Assembly (NCBI GenBank): GCA_003660975.1
Contig: QMVG01000003.1
Coordinates: 53,235-117,234 of the forward strand
Source: Microcaldota archaeon
Lineage (GTDB): Archaea; B1Sed10-29; B47-G15
Length of the DNA: 64,000 bases
Direction: 5' to 3'
Part shown: piece after piece, positions 56,877 to 64,000 of the stretch
Numbering within the stretch: position 1 is the stretch's first letter
Layout: each line of letters starts with the position of its first letter
Made by a program: the position numbers and the translations under genes
The notes under the pieces: generated by a model
Seen by the model: the letters and a program-made list of their open reading frames with translations, nothing else
Databases searched by the model: none
Told to the model about the DNA's origin: nothing

Positions 56877-57581
56877 TTATTTATAAAATTGTATCACTTT
56901 GTCAGCAATTGAAGTGAAGAGCTCCGAGCTTCCGGCAGCAATAGGTTTTCCTTCATCAGAACTCCTTGATATTTCTGCTTCTAGCGGAATACTTCCTAAA
57001 AAGGTCACGTTTTCCTTCTCTGCAAAGCGCTTTACATTGCCAGAGCCGAATATTTTGCCAGACATGTTTTCAATAACTCCTATGACCTCTATGCCAAAGC
57101 TCCTGCACATGTTTAAGGCTTTTTTGACATCAAGCAGCGAAACCTCCTGCGGTGTTGACACAATTATTGAGGCGGCATTTTCTTTTAGTAGCTGCATAAC
57201 TGTGATGGTTTCATCTCCTGTGCCAGGAGGCAAATCAACTATCAGAAAATCAAGTTCAGGCCACTTAATATCCTGAACAAATTGTTGGATTAACTTGCTC
57301 TTCAAAGGCCCTCTCCATATAACAGCGTCTTTCTCATCTTTTAGGAGAAATGCCACTGAGACAACGAATAGGTTTTCATTATACTGAATTGGCGATATCT
57401 TGTCTCCATCTACCTTTAGCCTCTTTCCTTCAAGGCCGAGCATTTTAGGCACATTTGGGCCGTGGATATCTGCGTCTAAAAGGCCAACACGCTTCCTTTT
57501 TGAGAGAGCAACCGCAAGGTTTACTGCAATCGTTGTTTTGCCCACTCCTCCTTTATTGCTCATAACAAGAATTATTTTCAT
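56877..57581 (-). CDS. mrp: Mrp/NBP35-type Fe-S carrier ATPase
   Basis: Deviant Walker A MSNKGGVGKTTIAVNLA, GLLDADIHGPNVPKMLG, and the family hallmark FLIVDLPPGTGDE. About 235 aa from ATG 57581. It transfers iron-sulfur clusters to target proteins. The C-terminal CxxC of many Mrp proteins is not present, so cluster binding may need other residues or a partner. Confidence 0.9.
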   Translation of the reverse strand: MKIILVMSNKGGVGKTTIAVNLAVALSKRKRVGLLDADIHGPNVPKMLGLEGKRLKVDGDKISPIQYNENLFVVSVAFLLKDEKDAVIWRGPLKSKLIQQFVQDIKWPELDFLIVDLPPGTGDETITVMQLLKENAASIIVSTPQEVSLLDVKKALNMCRSFGIEVIGVIENMSGKIFGSGNVKRFAEKENVTFLGSIPLEAEISRSSDEGKPIAAGSSELFTSIADKVIQFYK

Positions 57582-57640
57582 AGTTATCACTAATATTAGC
57601 CCACAATGCTTTTAAAAACTCTTGTTGCTTAATCTCTAAC

Positions 57641-58165
57641 ATGGAGGAGATAGAGGTAAAGGTAATAGAGGTTGACGACTCAGTTTTGAATAAGTTGGAC
57701 AGCATGGGCGCTAGAAGGTTATTGGATGCTGATGTAATTGTAGTCAAATATGATTTTCATGACAGGGCTCTGCAATCTCAAGGTGCGAGTCTGAGGCTGG
57801 AGAAACAAGGTGATGAGTCAAAGATAAGCTTTAATAAGATAGTTGAAAAAGGCGGGAAAAAGATATTAGCAGAAATAGAAACAAAATTAGATGATTTTGA
57901 TTCTATGGACGGCATTTTAAGGGCTATTGGCATGGAGAAAGTGCAGCAGTATAAGAAGCATAGAATAGCTTTTGAGTTTGGAGATTTTTCAATCGCTTAT
58001 GAAAAGTATGAGGGAATCCCAGCACTGCTTGAAATAAAAACAAGCGACATAGACAAGGTATATGAGCTTGTAAGAAAGCTGGGCATAGACGAGAGAAAGG
58101 TAAAAAATTGGAGCACAGAGGAACTTTTTGACTATTATGATATAACTAATCTACTGCAAGTCTAA
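57641..58165 (+). CDS. CYTH-domain protein (CyaB/thiamine triphosphatase-like)
   Basis: Tunnel-fold protein with N-terminal EEIEVKV (ExExK motif), SLRLEKQGDESKISFNK, EIETKLDDFD, and IAYEKYEGIPALLEIKTSDI. The family covers class IV adenylate cyclases and triphosphatases; in archaea the substrate is usually unknown. 174 aa. TATA-like CTTTTAAAAA is centred about 28 nt before the ATG. Confidence 0.88.
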   Translation: MEEIEVKVIEVDDSVLNKLDSMGARRLLDADVIVVKYDFHDRALQSQGASLRLEKQGDESKISFNKIVEKGGKKILAEIETKLDDFDSMDGILRAIGMEKVQQYKKHRIAFEFGDFSIAYEKYEGIPALLEIKTSDIDKVYELVRKLGIDERKVKNWSTEELFDYYDITNLLQV

Positions 58166-58286
58166 TCAGATCATAGAGTCTTCTTCTAAAATATAGGAAA
58201 TTCCACCATGGAGATTTGATTGAAGGTATAACCAAACCATATAAAAGGAATAAACTTAAATTGAATGATAGCAATAATAAGAATTT

Positions 58287-58604
58287 ATGAAGCCATTTAA
58301 ACAGGTTGTTGGGTGTCCTTTTTGTGGAGAGAAAACAATTAGTATGCTAATAATTCCAGGTCATTTTGAAGATAAGGTGAGTAGAGGAAGCGGACAGAAC
58401 AGTAGACAATCTGTTTATGTTAATGAAAAAAGAGAAATACTCACAGGTTGTTCTGCATGTGGTAAGAGCCTCAGCCAGGTAAAAAAAGCGCTTTCTGGGT
58501 TTTTAGAACAGCATGCCCAAAAAAAGTGTATAATGTGTGGCAAGAGACCTCCCCATCCTGGCTGGACAATGTGCGATGACTGCGCCGAAAAATTCGGGAA
58601 ATAA
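58287..58604 (+). CDS. Zinc-ribbon protein (two four-Cys sites)
   Basis: 105 aa with two zinc sites: CPFCGEK with CSACGK, and CIMCGKRPPHPGWTMCDDC. The middle helix is basic. Likely a nucleic-acid or ribosome-associated zinc protein; the family is not recognised. The gap 58166-58286 holds TATA-like AT stretches and no gene. Confidence 0.7.
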   Translation: MKPFKQVVGCPFCGEKTISMLIIPGHFEDKVSRGSGQNSRQSVYVNEKREILTGCSACGKSLSQVKKALSGFLEQHAQKKCIMCGKRPPHPGWTMCDDCAEKFGK

Positions 58605-58651
58605 TCCATTTACATCTTTCCTTTTCCCCGTAGTCCTTTCTTTGCAACATA

Positions 58652-59344
58652 TCAGCGCCTGCGCCTTTTTCCTTTTTTGACCAAGCGTTCAAGCACCTTT
58701 CTTGTATCTCTTCTGTTTCCTGTTATTTTAGATAATTTAGATTTTATGGGCCTATGCAAAATATCATACTGCGTTTCAACTTTTATCATTTTTGGACGAT
58801 TTAATAAAGGCAGCCTTGCTCCTTGTTTTTTCAAATACGCTCTTTTTCTTAGGCCGTCAAAGTCATCAACAATGGTGACATTTTTTCCTTTTTTCATTAT
58901 TTCAGGGTCAAACTTTTTCACAGCACCGTCAGCACCTATCATCTTGCCTATAAACTCTCCTGCTTCTTTGCCGAGCGTCGTATGCACCAGGACTTTAAAG
59001 CCCTGCTCTTTTAATTGCTCTATTGGTCTCCTGATTTCTTCCAATCTATTCTCAGTCATGCTTGTCATCCACTCATCTAGGATTTTCCTCCCATAGGGGT
59101 CTTTTGATGCTTTGTCAAAAACATTTGCCACAATTTTTCTGGCCTCAGCTTCTTCTTTTTTGCTGAGCTTTCCTCTTTTCTCGTTTGCCTTTCTTATGAG
59201 CTCTCCAATCCGCTTGTATTCATCATCGCTGCATATGCCTCTTTCATACATTGCAGGTATGAACGAGAAAAAGTACTTTCTAGGAATTATAACTCCTGCT
59301 ACATCTATCAAGACTATTTTCTCACTGTCCTTTTTTCTTGCCAT
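58652..59344 (-). CDS. HAD-like protein with altered motif I and basic tail
   Basis: KIVLIDVAGVIIPR takes the place of HAD motif I (DxDGT reads DVAGV). KVLVHTTLGKEAG fits motif II and VTIVDDFDGLRKRA fits motif IV. The cap region is helical, and the last 30 residues are strongly basic, ending KKGKRRRR. With the second Asp of motif I missing, phosphatase activity is doubtful. It may be a regulatory or binding protein. Confidence 0.65.
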   Translation of the reverse strand: MARKKDSEKIVLIDVAGVIIPRKYFFSFIPAMYERGICSDDEYKRIGELIRKANEKRGKLSKKEEAEARKIVANVFDKASKDPYGRKILDEWMTSMTENRLEEIRRPIEQLKEQGFKVLVHTTLGKEAGEFIGKMIGADGAVKKFDPEIMKKGKNVTIVDDFDGLRKRAYLKKQGARLPLLNRPKMIKVETQYDILHRPIKSKLSKITGNRRDTRKVLERLVKKGKRRRR

Positions 59345-59389
59345 GAAAATTATTTACAACAGAAAGAAATAAAAAGTTATGCAAGGATA

Positions 59390-60022
59390 TTACAAATTAG
59401 CAATGATGCCTGTGAGCTCTGTAATTGATTGCACCCTATTTTTGACATCAGGTCTTTTATTCTCCCTGTCTATCAAAATAGCCTTCATTCCTACGGATTC
59501 TGCTCCTCTTATGTCCTCTTCCAATGAATCACCAACCATCACTGCTTCATTTGCACTACAGCCAAGCTCTTCCAAAGCAATTTCAAATATCCTTTTTTCA
59601 GGCTTTAGGAAACCAACGTTGCATGACAGTATTATAACATCAAAAAGTTGCTTGAGCTTGAATCTCTCTTTTAGACTTTCATAACTTTGGCAGGATGTGT
59701 TGCTTAATACAGCTGTTTTATATCCTCTTTTTCTTAGCTCTTTTATGCCTAGCTCTGCATCCTTAAAGATGTGTATGTCTTTGATGATGAATGACTCTGC
59801 CAATTTGTGAAGCAATGCTGTATTATAAGGGATGCCTTCCTTTTCCAGAAATTCCCTGATTATTTCCTCAATGCTGTTTATCTTTCTCGTAAAGAAGCAT
59901 CTTTCAAATCGCTCTTTGAACTCTAAATTTTCTTCAATGCCCAGTGTATTGATAAATCTGTGAAACGGGGAATCACCATAGAAAACAGTATTCCAGCAGT
60001 CAAATATGAAAGCCCTTATCAT
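59390..60022 (-). CDS. HAD-superfamily phosphatase
   Basis: Motif I FIFDCWNTVFYGD, motif II VLSNTS, motif III GFLKPEKRIFE, motif IV VMVGDSLEEDIRGAE. The 210-aa size and C1-type helical cap match haloacid-dehalogenase/phosphoglycolate-phosphatase-like enzymes. In motif I the second catalytic Asp is replaced by Trp (DCWNT), seen in some archaeal members. Substrate unknown. Confidence 0.85.
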   Translation of the reverse strand: MIRAFIFDCWNTVFYGDSPFHRFINTLGIEENLEFKERFERCFFTRKINSIEEIIREFLEKEGIPYNTALLHKLAESFIIKDIHIFKDAELGIKELRKRGYKTAVLSNTSCQSYESLKERFKLKQLFDVIILSCNVGFLKPEKRIFEIALEELGCSANEAVMVGDSLEEDIRGAESVGMKAILIDRENKRPDVKNRVQSITELTGIIANL

Positions 60023-60072
60023 CTGTACACCAAAAATCAGTTATGAAGGAGAAAGTACGCGAAGCAGCAAAG

Positions 60073-60085
60073 CCCTAGGCAAAGC
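60073..60085 (-). other. 23S precursor processing stem, 3' side
   Basis: On the minus strand, GCTTTGCCTAGGG pairs (with two G-U pairs) with CCTTAGGTAAAGC at 63082-63094. The two lie just outside the mature 23S ends and would form a long stem, as expected for a bulge-helix-bulge precursor cut by EndA. Confidence 0.5.
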
Positions 60086-60090
60086 CTATA

Positions 60091-63068
60091 GCAGAAGCAC
60101 GTCGAGCTTTTAGTACTTGCCGGCTGAACGCCTCGCCGAAGCTTGGCGCTTACACCGCAAGCCTATCAAACCCGTCTTCTACGGGCGCTCTCCCCCAGTG
60201 CATTACCTCCTTGCGGAGGATACACCGGGATGGCTGTCTATTTTTGGGGGGCGCTTCAGGCTTAGATGCTTTCAGCCCTTATCGCCTGGGGCGTAGCTGC
60301 CCAGCAATGCACTGTCGGACAACTGGTACACCAGAGGCCCCGACCCATTGTTCCTCTCGTACTCAACGGACCTTCCCCTCAGACAGCCCACACTCCCAGC
60401 AGATGACACCGTACTGTCTCGCGACGTACTGAACCCAGCTCGCGTGCGGCTTTGATGGGTGTACAACCCTACCCTTGGCAGCTGCTGCACTGCCAGGATG
60501 CCACGTGCCGACATCGGAGTTACAAACCGCGGGGTCGATAGGGACTCTAACCCGCGACAATACTGTTTCCCCCAGGGTAACTTTTCTGTCAGGACAGGCC
60601 CCCACCAAGAGGGCACTGTAGTTCGCTAGGCCCTGCTTTCGCACCTGCGTTCCTCTCTGTACGGAACACAGTCAAGCCGGCTTTTGCCCTTGACTCTCTA
60701 CGACCGATTTCTGACCGGTCTGAGCCGACCTTTGGGCACGCCTGATACCTTTTCAGGCGTGTGCCGCCCCAACCAAACCGCCCACCACATGCTGTCCCCT
60801 GCTTTCGCAGGGTGAACGATGTGGTTACGGACAGTTGGTATTACACCGTTGGCTCCACACTCCCCGCAGAGAGTGCTTCGAAGCCTCCCAACTATCCTAT
60901 GTATCCGCAAACACACCGTAACATGAGGCTGCGGTAAAGCTCCATGGGGTCTTCTCGTCCCACTGGGAGTCGCAGGCATGTTCACCTGCCAGTGATTTCA
61001 CCGGGTCCTTCCTGGGGACAGTGGGGGAGTCGTTACGCCCTTCATGCAAGCCGCCAATTAAGCGGCGAGGTATTACGCTACCTTAAGAGGGTCAGAGTTA
61101 CCCCCGCTCTTCACCAGCGCTTAGCCGGGTTGAACCCCGGTTTCACGTACTGGCAGTGAGCAGGCGTCAGCCCCAGTACTTACCGTTACCGGCTAGCTGG
61201 GACTTGTGTTTTTGGTAAACAGTCGCTCCCCCCTTGTCACTGCGACCTACCTTTCCCTGCAGAGCAGAGAAGGCAGGCATCCCTTCTACCGAAGATACGG
61301 GACTAATTTGCCGAGTTCCCTCAGGAAGGGTCGCCCGTCACGCCTTAGCCTTTTCAGCTAGGGGCACCTGTGCCAGTTCTAGGTACGGTCTTGGGGACTC
61401 CCATTTTCGCTCCCACTTTTCACGGGCTCTGGGACTCACCCGAACCGGCAAACGCCGGCCATTCGCAGTTTGGGCTGCTTCTCATCGTGACGATACTCCA
61501 CAGTCCTATCCTGCTTAGACATCGCGACGGCGATGCTCAGGCTATCCCAAAGCGTCATGGGAGCGACATGCGTTGCCGCAGGTATCCCCAAGGTACGGGA
61601 ATATTAACCCGTTTCCCTTTCCTCCGCGTCGGGTTACGAGCGGAGTTAGGACCGACTAACCCTCAGCTGATGAACATTGCTGAGGAACCCTGGCCCTTTC
61701 GGCGGAAGCGATTTTCACGCTTCTTTGCTGTTACTATCGGCAGGATTTTCATTGCCACGCGGTCCACACGACGTCACCGCCGTGCTTCTGCCCACGCAGC
61801 ACGCCTCTCTACCGCAGGAATTCTCAAGAATTCCTACCCAGGGTATCGGTACTTGGCTTAGCCCCGTCCATTTTCGGCGCCAGTTTCCTCGGCGGGTGAG
61901 CTGTTACGCATTCTTTAAAGGATGGCTGCTTCTAAGCCTACCTCCCCGCTGTCTGTGGAAACTGACCTCCTTTACCCTTTAACACTTAGCCAAGATTTAG
62001 GGACCTTAACCCTGGTCTGGGTTGTTCCCCTCACGGACACCAAGCTTACCCCGGTGCCCCGACTCCTGCCTTCTACGACGATAGTGCATTCGGAGTTTAA
62101 CAAGGAGGCCGAATCTCTCGACCCTTAACCTCCTAATTGGTGCTCTACCGCACTATCCATCTCCAGCAGGGTCATCCTACGGGATGTATCGAGAGGAGCC
62201 TGCTATCGCCGAGCTAGATTGGCCTTTCACCCCTACACCCAGGTCACCCGAGTGAGTTGATCTCAACACCGGTTGATGGCCTCCACCAGGTTGTTTCCCG
62301 GCTTCGCCATGCCCAGGTGTAGATCGCCCGGCTTCAGGTCTTGCCGCTGTGACTCAGGCGCTGTTAACACCTTCCTCCTCGCCCAGAGGGCTGCGAGGCA
62401 TTGGTTTCCCTTCGGCTTCCCCTCTTCGGGTTAACCTTGCCACAACGACAAACTCCCTGCCCAGTGCTTCATGACCGAAGATGCGACCCCGGATAATCCT
62501 CCCTCGTTGCCTTCGGGAGGAGTACCTTTTGAGCCGCATCGCCTGTCGCCACTTGGTTTCAGGCTCTTTTCACTACCCTTTCGGGTATCTCTTTCACCTT
62601 TCCCTCACGGTACTAGTTCGCTATCGGTCTTGGGGCGTATTTATAGTTGGGAGTTGGTTCTCCCGCCTTCACGCACCAGTCAAGGTACGCTACTCTTGGA
62701 CACTCCTAAGAACCTCTCTTTTCCTGCCTACGGGGGTATCACCCTGTAGCCCGCCCCGTTCCAGGGGACTTCGGCAGTTGAAAAGAAAGGTCCAAAGAGG
62801 CCAAATCCACATTGCATATACGTTGCCGCATATGCTTCAGATTGCTATCTTCCCTTTTCGCTCGCCGCTACTCAGGGAATCGCTGTTGCTTTCTTCTCCC
62901 GCGGGTACTAAGATGTTTCAATTCCCCGCGTTCCTGCTCCCGAAGGAGCAATTCGGGAATCCCAGGTTCAAAGGCTGCATGCGCCTACCCTGGGCTTATC
63001 GCAGCTTGCCACGCCCTTCATCAGCTCCCAAGCCGAGGCATCCACCAAGTGGCTTATTGCGCTTCTGC
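60091..63068 (-). rRNA. rrl: 23S rRNA
   Basis: The reverse complement holds universal 23S segments near the 5' end (AAGCCACTTGGTGGATGCC), the sarcin loop region (AGTACGAGAGGAAC) and the 3' region (GGTGTAAGCGC). Ends are set by helix 1: GCAGAAGC at 63061-63068 pairs with GCTTCTGC at 60091-60098. The length is about 2978 nt, normal for archaea, with no clear intron. Open frames inside this region are by chance. Confidence 0.95.
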
Positions 63069-63205
63069 CATTACTGAAAAAGCTTTACCTAAGGCGCTCA
63101 CTGTTAATCGTGAGACGATTAGGGGGCTGCTTCGCATACTTCCTCATTGCGAACATAATGATTCGCTCGAAGGAATATGAAGCTTGGCTCCATATCCCTT
63201 TACGA

Positions 63206-63277
63206 TGGACCCGGAGGGATTTGAACCCCCGACCTCTTCCACGCCAAGGAAGCGATCTACCACTGATCTACGGGCCC
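63206..63277 (-). tRNA. tRNA-Ala (anticodon GGC)
   Basis: The 72-nt reverse complement folds to a cloverleaf: acceptor GGGCCCG/CGGGTCC with G3-U70, anticodon stem CTTCC/GGAAG, loop TTGGCGT with anticodon GGC, T-loop TTCAAAT. CCA is not encoded. It sits in the 16S-23S spacer, as is usual for archaeal tRNA-Ala. Confidence 0.93.
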
Positions 63278-63356
63278 AATCTCCGGGTCCCGTAATCAGT
63301 AAGCCCGATAGAGGATTTTGAGTTCCTGTGGGAAACCCCTTTGCACACATTATAGA

Positions 63357-64000
<644 letters not shown>

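Noticed and set aside
60200-63180. Several open frames of 60-198 codons inside the 23S region on both strands
   Set aside because: They lie wholly within the conserved 23S sequence, change frame, and have no protein features; they are chance frames in GC-rich rRNA.

Overview
The window is archaeal. The evidence is: diphthine synthase, archaeal-type NMD3, tRNA-splicing endonuclease EndA, AMP phosphorylase with ribose-1,5-bisphosphate isomerase, class III (QxSxEY) signal peptides, an archaeal RNase P RNA, and a 16S-tRNA-Ala-23S operon with an unlinked 5S. Genes are small and tightly packed. Many first genes have a TATA-like box about 25 nt before the start codon (leaderless style), while internal genes use GGTG/GGAGG-type ribosome binding sites. 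The many short basic proteins of unknown family and the small membrane proteins fit a reduced, DPANN-like archaeon, but this is an inference; the 16S fragment should settle it.

Layout. 0-7 kb: both subunits of ADP-forming acyl-CoA synthetase, a beta-CASP nuclease, NMD3, an agmatinase-family protein and a Ca2+/Na+ exchanger. 7-10 kb: a Nudix-fold protein with a degenerate box, then a tight three-gene operon of KaiC-like ATPase, V4R-like sensor and a distant class I isoprenoid-synthase-like protein. 10-19 kb: basic proteins of unknown function, a YhaM-like HD nuclease, a half-rubrerythrin, a DGK1/SEC59-like kinase, TrpRS, EndA, DphB and DUF357. 19.3-20.4 kb: an HD-domain gene between inverted repeats and GC-rich hairpins. 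20.5-27.6 kb: GlyRS, two class III signal-peptide surface proteins, tRNA-Ala(CGC), an adenosine-specific kinase and NAD(P)HX dehydratase. 27.6-29.1 kb: an AT-rich accessory patch with a possible C/D-like RNA, an HTH gene, a 45-residue membrane peptide and a HicB-HicA pair. 29-39 kb: a TPR surface protein, 5S rRNA, an RNA-ligase-partner PIN protein, AMP phosphorylase, R15P isomerase and dCMP deaminase. 39-44 kb: a membrane-bound HTH regulator divergent from a glutaredoxin-CcdA fusion, a DUF5320/split permease/NifX-like/DUF134 operon, and a stand-alone phosphohistidine domain with an unknown partner. 44-60 kb: MFS and MscS proteins, a retropepsin-like protease, RNase P RNA, a membrane protein with a histone-tail-like N-terminus, a radical SAM protein lying between a truncated and an intact copy of the exonuclease III start, uracil-DNA glycosylase, a basic-protein cluster with a membrane-tethered nuclease, Mrp ATPase and HAD proteins. 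60-64 kb: 23S, tRNA-Ala(GGC) and the 3' part of 16S, all on the minus strand.

How the genes work together. AMP phosphorylase and R15P isomerase form the first two steps of archaeal AMP salvage toward RuBP; no RuBisCO is in this window. Several exported cysteine-rich proteins together with the glutaredoxin-CcdA fusion suggest an envelope that uses disulfides. The least ordinary parts are the KaiC/V4R/isoprenoid-synthase-like operon, the phosphohistidine-domain pair, the xth duplication, and the recurring families of basic proteins.
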